Assembly: GCA_015063685.1 (NCBI GenBank)
Contig: SVTR01000010.1
Coordinates: 1 to 64,000, forward strand
Direction of reading: 5' to 3'
Source: Oscillospiraceae bacterium
Lineage (GTDB): Bacteria; Bacillota; Clostridia; Oscillospirales; CAG-272
DNA length: 64,000 nt
The notes under the pieces were generated by a model. It was not told the DNA's origin and did no database searches. It saw nothing but the letters and a program-made list of their open reading frames with translations. Of this stretch, positions 1 through 7,462 are shown in pieces; positions within the stretch are counted from its first letter, which is position 1, and every line of letters starts with the position of its first letter. A program made the position numbers and the translations under genes.

Positions 1-60
1 TTTTTGTATAGTAAAACCACGCGTTAGACGCGTGGTTCGGTAAGAATTAGATAGTTGATA

Positions 61-89
61 ATGACATAAAAACTCCTTTGCTGTATAAT
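61..89 (+). promoter_or_regulatory. Promoter of the IS200 transposase gene
   Basis: ATGACA at 61-66 and TATAAT at 84-89 are 17 bp apart. The predicted start near 96 lies downstream of the segment 73-84, which can pair with the tnpA ribosome binding site. Only transcripts entering from outside would carry that pairing segment. Confidence 0.6.
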
Positions 90-132
90 AGAAGTGCGGC
101 TGCCAACTGCACAAATAAAAACAGCAAAGGAG
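73..132 (+). promoter_or_regulatory. Shine-Dalgarno-sequestering stem in the tnpA 5' region
   Basis: Bases 73-84 are exactly complementary to 121-132, which contain the AAAGGAG ribosome binding site of tnpA. A read-through RNA would fold the site into a 12-bp stem. Similar occlusion is known for IS200 and limits expression from outside promoters. Confidence 0.65.
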
Positions 133-142
133 GTCATTTAAG

Positions 143-604
143 ATGAGCATAAATGACGTAAATAGTTTATCACATACGAAGTGGAATTGCAAGTACCATA
201 TTGTATTTGCCCCGAAATATCGGCGGAAAGTATTTTATTATGAAAAACGAGAAGCGATAGGGAAAATATTAAGGCAATTATGTGAATGGAAAGGTGTACG
301 GATCATAGAAGCAGAAGTGTGTCCCGACCATATACATATGCTGGTAGAAATACCGCCCAAAATTTCTGTATCGAGTTTCATGGGATACTTGAAGGGTAAA
401 AGCAGCACGATGCTGTATGAGCAATTCGGCGAATTGAAATATAAGTACAGGAATCGAGAATTTTGGTGCAAGGGATACTACGTGGATACGGTAGGAAAGA
501 ATGAGAGCCGAATTGCGGAGTATATTGCCAATCAACTTAAAGAAGATATGTTAGGCGAACAGTTAACGATCAGCGAACCTGGCCCGTTCACGGGCGGCAA
601 GTAA
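143..604 (+). CDS. tnpA: IS200/IS605-family transposase TnpA (Y1 HUH)
   Basis: This 153-residue protein has the usual length of an IS200 TnpA. It catalyses single-strand cut-and-paste through a phosphotyrosine link. The HUH metal motif is visible as HIHML near residues 63-67, preceded by CPD. The C-terminal helix has the tyrosine pattern of the family (GYYVDTVGKNESRIAEYI, about residues 111-128). The start has a strong AAAGGAGG site at 127-133. No companion tnpB is present, as in IS200 sensu stricto. The frame is intact, so the element may still be active. Confidence 0.93.
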   Translation: MSINDVNSLSHTKWNCKYHIVFAPKYRRKVFYYEKREAIGKILRQLCEWKGVRIIEAEVCPDHIHMLVEIPPKISVSSFMGYLKGKSSTMLYEQFGELKYKYRNREFWCKGYYVDTVGKNESRIAEYIANQLKEDMLGEQLTISEPGPFTGGK

Positions 605-775
605 CAGTCTCCACGCAGTTGGCAGTTCGTATAGATGCGTTTACGCATAGCGAAGAACCGAGGGCTATGCCCGCATGTGAAAAACCACCCGCTTGGCGGG
701 TGGATGTTTATTATGTTAAAATCAAAAAAATACCAAAAAGTCAAAAATAATTTTCCGAAATCGGAACAAAACCCC

Positions 776-804
776 TTGACAAAGCGGAGATGTTGGTGTA
801 TAAT
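776..804 (+). promoter_or_regulatory. Sigma-A promoter of recA-recX
   Basis: TTGACA (776-781) and TATAAT (799-804) are separated by exactly 17 bp, about 75 bp before recA. No LexA-type GAAC-N4-GTTC palindrome was seen nearby, so SOS control is not supported by the sequence. Confidence 0.85.
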
Positions 805-878
805 GATTCCAACAAAGACAAAATGACCGTGCAGGGGAGGACGATCTCCGCCCGCGCGGATACGCAGGAGGATATATC

Positions 879-2018
879 ATGGCAAAAGCATCCAAGAAGA
901 CCCTTGCCCCTATGGTGGCACACGACGCTGACAGAGAAGAGAAGCGCAAGGCTTTGCAGACCGCGATGAAGCAGATCGAAAAGGACTTTGGCGAAGGCTC
1001 CATCATGAAGCTGGGCGACAACCAGCGCATGACGGTACAGGCGGTTCATACCGGTTCTTTGTCTCTTGACATGGCCCTGGGTATCGGCGGCGTGCCCCGC
1101 GGCCGTATCGTGGAGATCTATGGCCCTGAGTCCTCGGGTAAGACCACCGTGGCGCTGCACATCGTAGCCGAGGTGCAAAAGGCAGGCGGCGAGGCGGCCT
1201 TCATTGACGCGGAGCACGCCTTGGATCCCGTGTATGCCAAGGCTCTGGGTGTTGATACTGACAACCTGCTGGTTTCCCAGCCCGACTGCGGCGAGGATGC
1301 TCTGTCGATCTGTGAGTCCCTGGTGCGCTCCGGCGCTGTGGACGTGGTGGTGGTAGACTCCGTAGCCGCCCTGGTTCCCCGCCAGGAGATCGAGGGTGAT
1401 ATGGGAGCCGCTACCGTGGGTATGCAGGCGAGACTTATGTCTCAGGCCATGAGAAAGCTGTCTGCTGTGATCTCCAAGAGCCAGGCCGTGGTCATCTTCA
1501 TCAACCAGCTCCGTGAGAAGGTGGGGGTCATGTATGGCAACCCCGAGACCACACCCGGCGGTCGCGCCTTGAAGTTCTACGCTTCCGTCCGTATTGATGT
1601 GCGCCGCACCGAGCAGCTCAAGAAGGGCACCGAGGTATACGGCAACCACGTTCGTTGCAAGATCGTGAAGAATAAGGTAGCGCCTCCCTTTAAGGTGGCT
1701 GAATTTGATATTTTGTACGGCAAGGGTATTTCCCGTGCCAGCGAGATCCTGGACTTTGCCATCGAGCTGGATATCATCAAAAAGAGTGGCTCTTGGTTCT
1801 CCTACGACGGGCAGCGCTTGGGCCAGGGTAAGGACACCATCCGCCAGATGGTAGAGGATAATCCCGAATTTATGGATGAGCTGGAGGCCAAGGTAAGAGC
1901 CGCCGGTGAGACGTCGGATCTGTTGGCCGCCAAGGAATTTGAGTTGGACGACGATGACGACGATCTGGAGGATGAGGCTTACGACATCCGCACCCTGGGC
2001 GATGACGATGAGTCCTAA
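879..2018 (+). CDS. recA: Recombinase RecA
   Basis: RecA forms ATP-dependent filaments on single-stranded DNA, carries out strand exchange and triggers LexA cleavage. The 379-residue length is close to the usual 340-380. The Walker A motif GPESSGKTT lies at about residues 82-90, followed by the conserved [20 protein letters not shown] and [21 protein letters not shown] segments. The C-terminus is strongly acidic ([10 protein letters not shown]), as expected for the regulatory tail. The start is fixed by a CAGGAGGA site at 865-872. The gene overlaps recX, which begins inside its last codons, so the two form one operon under the promoter at 776-804. Confidence 0.98.
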   Translation: MAKASKKTLAPMVAHDADREEKRKALQTAMKQIEKDFGEGSIMKLGDNQRMTVQAVHTGSLSLDMALGIGGVPRGRIVEIYGPESSGKTTVALHIVAEVQKAGGEAAFIDAEHALDPVYAKALGVDTDNLLVSQPDCGEDALSICESLVRSGAVDVVVVDSVAALVPRQEIEGDMGAATVGMQARLMSQAMRKLSAVISKSQAVVIFINQLREKVGVMYGNPETTPGGRALKFYASVRIDVRRTEQLKKGTEVYGNHVRCKIVKNKVAPPFKVAEFDILYGKGISRASEILDFAIELDIIKKSGSWFSYDGQRLGQGKDTIRQMVEDNPEFMDELEAKVRAAGETSDLLAAKEFELDDDDDDLEDEAYDIRTLGDDDES

Positions 2019-2790
2019 AGCCTTTCGCTTGGTGGACGCTTTGCCGGCGTCTGAAAAAAAAGCAAACGAGGTGCCTGCGCATACCCCCCCGCCCGAGGTC
2101 AGGATCCCGTCTCGAAGGGGAAAAACCGAGACGCTTGATCCCGGGCGGTCATATAAGCATTTGGCCAATCCCGGAATTGTAGAGATCACGCCCATGGCCG
2201 AGGAAGCCTTGGTGTTGGTCACCCTGCTGATCAATCGTGATGACGGCGACGGCGTGGGACGGCGGCAGATCCGCCTGATGTCTCAGCAATACGCCGATTT
2301 GCGTCCAGCTGTGGGGGAGGTGACCCCGGAGTTTGCGGATACTTTGATCCGCGCGGGGGCGCTGTGCGACGCCATCCGCAAGGGGATCGAGCTGCTGGGC
2401 TACGGTGCCATGTCCCGCCGCCGTCTGTCACAGAAGCTGACTCTCCGAAAAATGGACGCCGAGACGGTTTCGGCAGCGTTGGACTACCTGGAGACCCACG
2501 GCTACTTGACCGAGACGGATGATGCCATCCGATTCGCGGAGCAGGGGGTGAAAAAGCTGTGGGGACCCCGTCGCATAAAGGAGGATCTTTTCGCCCGCGG
2601 ATTTCCCTCCGAGGCGGTCAGCGACGCCATGGCTTCCCTGGAAGAGGTGGATTTTTCGGAAAACTGCGCACGGGTGATTGTCAAAAAGTATGGAGCATGT
2701 CCCACCGATTATGCACAACGACGAAAAATGATCGCGGCGCTGATGCGGTTGGGGTATACCTCCGATCATATCAGAGAAGCTATGAAATGA
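2002..2790 (+). CDS. recX: Regulatory protein RecX
   Basis: RecX caps RecA filaments and limits their growth. The protein has about 262 residues with the helical-repeat pattern of the family: [19 protein letters not shown], then [20 protein letters not shown], then [14 protein letters not shown] and ending in [22 protein letters not shown]. The start is placed at 2002 (or 2008, two codons on), overlapping the 3' end of recA; the reading frame is open further upstream but would then lie deep inside recA. An N-terminal region of about 60 residues is less conserved. A strong terminator follows at once. Translation is probably coupled to recA. Confidence 0.9.
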   Translation: MTMSPKAFRLVDALPASEKKANEVPAHTPPPEVRIPSRRGKTETLDPGRSYKHLANPGIVEITPMAEEALVLVTLLINRDDGDGVGRRQIRLMSQQYADLRPAVGEVTPEFADTLIRAGALCDAIRKGIELLGYGAMSRRRLSQKLTLRKMDAETVSAALDYLETHGYLTETDDAIRFAEQGVKKLWGPRRIKEDLFARGFPSEAVSDAMASLEEVDFSENCARVIVKKYGACPTDYAQRRKMIAALMRLGYTSDHIREAMK

Positions 2791-2806
2791 GTGCTTTTCA
2801 AAGATA

Positions 2807-2847
2807 AAACACGGGAACGGCCATGGCCGTTCCCGTGTTGTTTTTGT
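2807..2847 (+). terminator. Intrinsic terminator of recA-recX
   Basis: A near-perfect palindrome (about 13-15 bp per arm, centred on 2823) is followed by a T run at 2841-2845. Confidence 0.9.
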
Positions 2848-2850
2848 AAA

Positions 2851-4818
2851 TCAATAGGTAACCGTCAAAGCTTCTCCGGCGGGCAGATCGTAGGTCTTGC
2901 CCCCCAGGATCAAGATGCCGCCGGCACGGGTGGCGGTGACGGTGCAGGTGTGCGCGTCCATCTTGATGCTGACGGTGTGCCCCTCGGGCAGGGGCACGGT
3001 GCCCTCCATGTGCTTGTAGAGACCGCGGTTGGGTTCTACGGCAAAGGTCTTATAGGCTACCGAGGTGGGATAAACGCCCATACAGTAGCGTCCCAGCAGG
3101 TAGATGGGACCACCGCCCCAGGCGTGGCACAGGGAGCAGCCGTACTTCATGCCGTACATGCCGTAGTGCTGAATGCCCTCGTGCTCGGGGATGTATTCCT
3201 CCCAGATGGAGGTAGCACCCAACGCCACCATGCCGCCCCAGTAGGACTCGATCTTCTTCTGGGCGTATCTCAGCTTGCCCATCTTACAGAGGGCGTTCAG
3301 CTCGAAGAACTCAAAGTAGGGGGTGGTGATGTGGGTGATTTCATCATTTTCCAACACGCAACGAACGATCTTGCGGGCGCGCTTCTCCGAGACGAAATCG
3401 TACATGATGGCAAAAATGTTGGCGTGGCGGGTGACGTTTTCCCTGCCTGTGGTGTAGCAGTCTACAAAGGCACCGCGATCCTCACGCCAGTAGTCCCGCA
3501 TGATGTTGCGCTTCAGCTTGTCGGCCGCCTTGCGGTAGCTGTTGCCGTCCAGCCCGACCAGCTCGGAGAGCGCTGCCATGGCGTTGCGGCATTGCCACAG
3601 GAGGATCTGCTCGGCGCAAAGAGCGCCACCCTTATCCATGTCAGACCAGTCGATGAACACCCAGTCGCCGGGCATACCGTATACGTAGCCCGCGTCGTCC
3701 AACCGTCCGTTGATGAAATCGTACAACGCCTTCAGGCGGTCGTAGTAGATCTCGATAAACTGCTTGTCACCGGTGGCGAAATAATATTCGTAGGCGCCGA
3801 TGATCAGATACATGGAGTAATCGTTGATGTTGTTGATGTGCTGGATGTAGGGGGGCTTGCCCAGAAGGGCAATGATGGTGCGCTTGGTGATGGCGGGATC
3901 GAAATACAGGTAGCGGTTGGCCATGTAGGACTGATAGGCGTCTCCCGACCAGACCCAGCGGTCGCGCTTGATGCCGTCCAGATAGAACTCGCGGGAGTTG
4001 AGGTGGAGGGTGTAGGCGCAGATATCCCAGATCTTGTTGACGCTCCTTCGGTTACATTGGAAGGTGGCCCTGTCCTCAAGGGGGAGATACTCGTATTCTG
4101 CCCAGACCGAAAGGGGCTTCTTTTGCTCTGTCAGGATGCAGATGTAACGGAAGGCGCGGGGGGCGAGGCTGTAGGAGGTCTGACCGCTGACGCTCTCCTT
4201 GATGAGGGCCTCAGGGTAGTCCAGGGCTTCCTCACGGGATTCGCCGTAGGTCACCCGGATGGCGGCGTCCGCTTCGGCGCCCTCTATGCGCAGGACGCTG
4301 TACATTTCCCGTCCGAAATCGTAAAGCACGCCCGCCTCGGTTTGGGTGACCTTCACGGGGTCGCAGTGCTCATAGGCGAATTTGAAGATGCGGGGATCGT
4401 CGGTGGGCTGAGTATAAGCGGGGTCACATCCGACGGGGACGGCCTTGCCTGCCAGGTGATCGGTGAGCCAGGTTTCGTCCGAGACCAGATACTTGCTGTT
4501 GACGTACAGGCAGGGGAAGCCTTCGGTGGCCAGCATGCACACGCGCACGGCGTGATCGCCTGCGGGGACGCGGATATCGGTGTTCACAGGATGGCGCACG
4601 TTGTCAATGGTAACGTAGGCCTTATGGGGGGTGATGATGTGGACCGTGTCCTCCTCGTCGGAATGGTAGGCCTTGCCGAAGCTGGCGTTGGGGTAGGGGG
4701 CGGACATAGCCCAAAAGGGAGGATATTCGCAACCGAATTCCTCGCGGCGGGTGTGAAGCTTCATGCTGTGGTACAACTCGAAATCACCGTTGTACCAGAT
4801 CCATTTTGCCTGTTTCAT
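2851..4818 (-). CDS. GH78-like alpha-L-rhamnosidase (six-hairpin glycosidase)
   Basis: The 655-residue protein probably removes terminal alpha-L-rhamnose from plant glycans or glycosides. After an N-terminal beta-sandwich region comes the (alpha/alpha)6 barrel with the GH78 signature KRDRWVWSGDAYQS near residue 283, and later ATSIWEEYIPEHE and GYGCSLCHAWGGGP-like segments typical of the catalytic face. No signal peptide is seen, so it is likely cytoplasmic and acts on imported oligosaccharides. The start at 4818 has a good AAAGGAG site; an upstream extension would run into repeats. It is convergent with recX and has no downstream partner. The 5' side is occupied by a palindromic repeat locus, and no clear promoter was found. 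Confidence 0.85.
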   Translation of the reverse strand: MKQAKWIWYNGDFELYHSMKLHTRREEFGCEYPPFWAMSAPYPNASFGKAYHSDEEDTVHIITPHKAYVTIDNVRHPVNTDIRVPAGDHAVRVCMLATEGFPCLYVNSKYLVSDETWLTDHLAGKAVPVGCDPAYTQPTDDPRIFKFAYEHCDPVKVTQTEAGVLYDFGREMYSVLRIEGAEADAAIRVTYGESREEALDYPEALIKESVSGQTSYSLAPRAFRYICILTEQKKPLSVWAEYEYLPLEDRATFQCNRRSVNKIWDICAYTLHLNSREFYLDGIKRDRWVWSGDAYQSYMANRYLYFDPAITKRTIIALLGKPPYIQHINNINDYSMYLIIGAYEYYFATGDKQFIEIYYDRLKALYDFINGRLDDAGYVYGMPGDWVFIDWSDMDKGGALCAEQILLWQCRNAMAALSELVGLDGNSYRKAADKLKRNIMRDYWREDRGAFVDCYTTGRENVTRHANIFAIMYDFVSEKRARKIVRCVLENDEITHITTPYFEFFELNALCKMGKLRYAQKKIESYWGGMVALGATSIWEEYIPEHEGIQHYGMYGMKYGCSLCHAWGGGPIYLLGRYCMGVYPTSVAYKTFAVEPNRGLYKHMEGTVPLPEGHTVSIKMDAHTCTVTATRAGGILILGGKTYDLPAGEALTVTY

Positions 4819-4880
4819 AGGGGACTCCTTTTCAGTGTATTGGGGGGTAATGGAGGGCAGGGGAAAACGTAGGTTGGGGG

Positions 4881-5084
4881 ATTCGTCATATAAATTGTTG
4901 TTTAGCGGGCAGTGCCCGCGGCCATCGCTCGGGGTAGTGCATCCTGTGCTTACCACATCCCGCGATGGGCGATTCGTCATATAAATTGTTGTTTACCGGC
5001 CGTGCCGGCTGCCATTGCTCGGGGATGTTTAACCCATGCAGGCCGCATACCGCGATGGGCGATATAACGGTAAATTGTTGTTTA
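4881..5084 (-). repeat. 90-bp hairpin repeat, locus 1, left array (minus orientation)
   Basis: Three copies of the core TAAATTGTTGTTTA lie at 4891-4904, 4982-4995 and 5071-5084, 91 and 89 bp apart. Each interval holds a GC-rich hairpin next to the core whose arms differ but still pair (for example GCGGGC/GCCCGC and CCGGC/GCCGG around a CAC-G/T loop), then a GCTCGGGGATG-like segment and a CGCGATGGGCGAT segment. The array lies on the 5' side of the GH78 gene. Confidence 0.8.
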
Positions 5085-5106
5085 TGGGCGTTTACTGACC
5101 AACGCG

Positions 5107-5233
5107 GTCATCCTGAGCAAGGCCGCTGGCCGCGCCGAAGGATCTCTTTATACCTGTAAAAAACCATTGTCATAAAAAGGTTTTGCTTCCTGTGGGATCC
5201 TTCGACTCGGGCATCGCCCTCGCTCAGGATGAC
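5107..5233. repeat. Central inverted-repeat element of locus 1 (MITE-like)
   Basis: The 40-bp ends are imperfect inverted repeats: both begin with GTCATCCTGAGC when read inward and both contain CGAAGGATC. The middle is AT-rich and has no gene. It sits between two opposed arrays of the 90-bp repeat. No transposase is encoded. Confidence 0.65.
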
Positions 5234-5259
5234 TGTTTCAAGGCGGGGCACAACAACGC

Positions 5260-5361
5260 TAAACAACAATTTATCTGCCTAATCGCCCATCGCGGTATGC
5301 GGCCTGCATGGGCTGAACATCCCCGAGCTTTGGCTGCCGCACGGCGGCAAACAACAATTTA
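5260..5361 (+). repeat. 90-bp hairpin repeat, locus 1, right array (plus orientation)
   Basis: Core AAACAACAATTTA occurs at 5261-5273 and 5349-5361 (88 bp apart). Between them are the CGCCCATCGCG segment, a GAACATCCCCGAGC segment and a GCCGC-ACG-GCGGC hairpin. The unit is the reverse complement of those in the left array, so the locus as a whole is a large palindrome. Confidence 0.8.
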
Positions 5362-5458
5362 CCGTTTTCAATCTAATCATACTATACCATATTTTCCCGG
5401 GAATTGCAAGTGGCGCAGACACTTAGAAGCACATTTTTTGAAAATTTTGGCAAGGCAC

Positions 5459-5487
5459 TTTACAAAATCTCATGCTTGTGCTATAAT
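5459..5487 (+). promoter_or_regulatory. Promoter of the DUF6809-like gene and its leader (copy 1)
   Basis: TTTACA (5459-5464) and TATAAT (5482-5487) have 17-bp spacing. The predicted start coincides with the first base of the leader P1 helix. The second DUF6809-like locus has the identical TTTACA-N17-TATAAT arrangement. Confidence 0.75.
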
Positions 5488-5493
5488 GAAAGC

Positions 5494-5671
5494 ACCACAC
5501 AAAACTGAATACATGTATGCCTCAAACCGAAGTGGGTATTTTTACTATTGGTAAAAATGCTGACTTCCCTTTTCTCACTTCTGTTTGGGCGTGGAATCGG
5601 TTTTGTGTGGTAGCAAGATGAAGTCAAGCATTTTTCGGTGCGTGGCTTCGGCTGCGCACTTTTTATTTTTT
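5494..5671 (+). ncRNA. Structured 5' leader with terminator (copy 1), upstream of DUF6809-like gene
   Basis: P1 is a perfect 12-bp helix, ACCACACAAAAC at 5494-5505 with 5600-5611. Inside it, hairpin A pairs 5538-5545 with 5551-5558, and an outer stem pairs 5524-5534 with 5576-5586. The 3' half of hairpin A (5553-5566) can instead pair with 5621-5635, beyond P1, giving a pseudoknot; one base bulges. The hairpin at 5638-5659 has a cUUCGg loop and a T run at 5660-5671, the form of an intrinsic terminator, and it runs straight into the AGGAGG site. The copy at 25621-25781 keeps these elements with different helix sequences. This suggests a transcription-attenuation switch; the ligand or signal is unknown. 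Confidence 0.7.
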
Positions 5672-5684
5672 AGGAGGAAACGTC

Positions 5685-5948
5685 ATGAAAGACACGCTGA
5701 AAGATCTATGGTACGGAAACGTCGCGCCTCAAAGCAACGAGCATATCCACGCCGAGGAAATCAAGGAGCTTGCCGCGTATCTGGAAAAGCACCGCGCGGG
5801 TATCAACAACAGTCTGGACGGCGCCGGCAAGGAAAGCCTCCAAAAGCTGGCGGACTGCTACGATGAGATCTTGCTGTTGGAAAACGAAAACGCTTTTGCC
5901 CAGGGCTTTTCTTTGGCGGTCAGGATCCTCCTGGAGTCCCAAGCGTGA
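5685..5948 (+). CDS. Small DUF6809-like protein, copy 1
   Basis: The 87-residue protein is predicted to be all-helical and cytoplasmic, without signal or membrane segments. It fits the pattern I associate with DUF6809 proteins of Clostridia: an N-terminal LKDLWYGN, a central LxKLADCYDEILLLE and a C-terminal NAFAQGFSLAVRILLE. A paralogue at 25335-25601 shares the C-terminal half almost residue for residue. Function is unknown. The start has a TAGGAGGA site placed directly after the T run of a terminator-like hairpin. It is a single-gene unit, convergent with lysC. Confidence 0.85.
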   Translation: MKDTLKDLWYGNVAPQSNEHIHAEEIKELAAYLEKHRAGINNSLDGAGKESLQKLADCYDEILLLENENAFAQGFSLAVRILLESQA

Positions 5949-5987
5949 TCCCAATACACAGGCCCTCGCTAAAAACAAGCATAATAG

Positions 5988-6030
5988 AAACCCGCCGTCG
6001 GACTTGGTGATCCTGACGGCGGGTTTTCCT
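5988..6030. terminator. Bidirectional terminator between the DUF6809-like gene and lysC
   Basis: A 12-bp stem pairs 5988-5999 with 6015-6026, with T-rich sequence on the plus side and AT-rich sequence on the minus side. The flanking genes converge on it. Confidence 0.85.
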
Positions 6031-6039
6031 ATGTCGTAA

Positions 6040-7362
6040 TTATTTTACAAACTCAGCGTAAATGGCTCTCAGCGCGTCCTCATACTCGTTTTCGTCCACA
6101 CCCACGATGATGTTCAGCTCGGAGGAGCCCTGGTCGATCATACGGATGTTGACGTCGGCGCGAGCCAAGGCGTCGCACACACGGGCGGCCGTACCCTTGG
6201 CCTTGACCATGCCGCGGCCTACCACGGCCACCAGCGCCAAATCGTCCTCAATGAACACGCTGTCGGGACGAACGGTGCGGGAGATGGACTGCATGAGTCT
6301 GTCGCGGCGACCCTCCAGGGCATGGGAGGAGATCACGATACTCATGGTGTCGATGCCGGAGGGCAGATGCTCAAAGGAAATGTTGTTCTCTTCAAAGATC
6401 TCCAGTACCTTGCGACCAAAGCCCACCTCGGAGTTCATCATGTCCTTTTCGATGGTGAGCACCGAGAAGCCCTTCTTGCCGGCGATACCCGTGATGACCT
6501 TGCCCAGATCATAGCCCGTGGCGTGAGCGACGATCATGGTACCGGCGTCCTCGGGACGGTTGGTGTTGCGGATATTGATGGGAATGCCTGCCATACGAAC
6601 GGGGAACACCGCATCCTCGTGCAGGACGGTGGCGCCCATGTAGGAAAGCTCACGGAGCTCACGGTAGGTGATCTCCTGGATGATGCAGGGATTGTCGATG
6701 ATGCGGGGGTCGGCCATCATGAAGCCGGACACGTCGGTCCAGTTCTCGTAAAGATCCGCACCTGCGGCGCGGGCTACGATGGAGCCGGTGATATCCGAGC
6801 CGCCGCGGGAGAAGGTCTTGACCGTGCCGTTGGGCATGCCGCCGTAGAAGCCGGGGATAACGGCGTAGTCGTGCTGCTTCAGCTCATCGGAAAGCACGGC
6901 CTGGGTCTTTTCCTCGTCCAGGGTGCCGTTGTCACGGAAAAAGATAACGTTCTCGGCGTCAATGAAATCAAAGCCCAGATATTTAGCCAGAATCAGGCTG
7001 TTCAGATACTCGCCGCGGCTGGCGGCATAGTCACGGCCGGATGCGTGGAGCATGGCATTTTTGACGTATTCAAGCTCGCCGGACAGGTCGAAATCCAGGC
7101 CCAGCTCGTTGATGATGCTGTTGTATCTGTCACAGATACGGTCGTAAGCGGCGTCGATGACCTCGCGGGGCTCCTTGGCCTTGATGAGATTATAGCATTC
7201 GTAAAGCAGGTCGGTGACCTTGGTATCCTGCTTGTCGCGCTTGCCGGGGGCGGAGGGCACCACGAAGCGGCGGGTGGGGTCGGCCTTGACGATGGAGGCA
7301 ACCTGTCTGAAATGATCGGCGTCGGCCAGAGAGCTACCGCCGAATTTGACTACTTTGATCAT
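6040..7362 (-). CDS. lysC: Aspartokinase
   Basis: The enzyme phosphorylates L-aspartate, the first step towards lysine, threonine, methionine and diaminopimelate. The 440-residue protein starts with the kinase motif KVVKFGGSSLA, contains SRGGSDITGSIVARA and an ENWTDVSGFMMADPRI stretch, and ends with two ACT domains (from about residue 310, with the second around VVGRGMVKAKGTAARV), which bind the feedback amino acid. An AAAGGAG site precedes the ATG. Upstream there is only a 100-bp gap to an ABC transporter gene on the same strand. A lysine riboswitch would not fit there, and none was seen. Confidence 0.96.
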   Translation of the reverse strand: MIKVVKFGGSSLADADHFRQVASIVKADPTRRFVVPSAPGKRDKQDTKVTDLLYECYNLIKAKEPREVIDAAYDRICDRYNSIINELGLDFDLSGELEYVKNAMLHASGRDYAASRGEYLNSLILAKYLGFDFIDAENVIFFRDNGTLDEEKTQAVLSDELKQHDYAVIPGFYGGMPNGTVKTFSRGGSDITGSIVARAAGADLYENWTDVSGFMMADPRIIDNPCIIQEITYRELRELSYMGATVLHEDAVFPVRMAGIPINIRNTNRPEDAGTMIVAHATGYDLGKVITGIAGKKGFSVLTIEKDMMNSEVGFGRKVLEIFEENNISFEHLPSGIDTMSIVISSHALEGRRDRLMQSISRTVRPDSVFIEDDLALVAVVGRGMVKAKGTAARVCDALARADVNIRMIDQGSSELNIIVGVDENEYEDALRAIYAEFVK

Positions 7363-7462
7363 GGAATGAATCTCCTTTGTGAAATGATTCTATAGATATG
7401 TGATCCCTCTATCATGAAAATATGGGGATTGGGCTGAAAGGGTGAAGGGAGGGGAGGATGGT

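Larger units (their letters stand above)
1..720 (+). mobile_element. IS200/IS605-family insertion sequence (IS200 type, tnpA only)
   Basis: The element has a single Y1 transposase gene and a subterminal hairpin near each end, and no tnpB. The left hairpin pairs 15-23 with 29-37 (9 bp, 5-nt loop). The right hairpin pairs 685-692 with 696-703 (8 bp, 3-nt loop). Known IS200 elements move as single strands, and TnpA recognises such hairpins. The exact tips cannot be placed because cleavage sites lie a few bases outside the hairpins and the left tip may lie before base 1. An 11-bp inverted match (100-110 with 615-625) also brackets the gene. Confidence 0.85.

Noticed and set aside
760-878. LexA box in the recA promoter region
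   Set aside because: No GAAC-N4-GTTC palindrome was found; a lone GAAC without its partner is not enough.
2791-4872. A 693-codon plus-strand frame opposite the GH78-like gene
   Set aside because: Shadow of the real gene: the minus frame has clear GH78 motifs and a ribosome site, and the plus frame has neither.
5260-5361. CRISPR array
   Set aside because: The 88-91 bp period has similarity across the whole unit, with no unique spacers of equal length, and no cas genes lie near. The same holds for the 12-bp PTEA repeat and the 7-bp minisatellite.
5513-5554. Leader peptide rich in aromatic residues (ending GYFYYW) in the copy 1 leader, suggesting ribosome attenuation
   Set aside because: Copy 2 has no matching short frame with aromatic codons and a stop, while the helices are kept in both. 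The frame also has no ribosome site.
7363-7462. Lysine riboswitch before lysC
   Set aside because: The gap is only 100 bp and lacks the multi-helix layout and terminator of that class.
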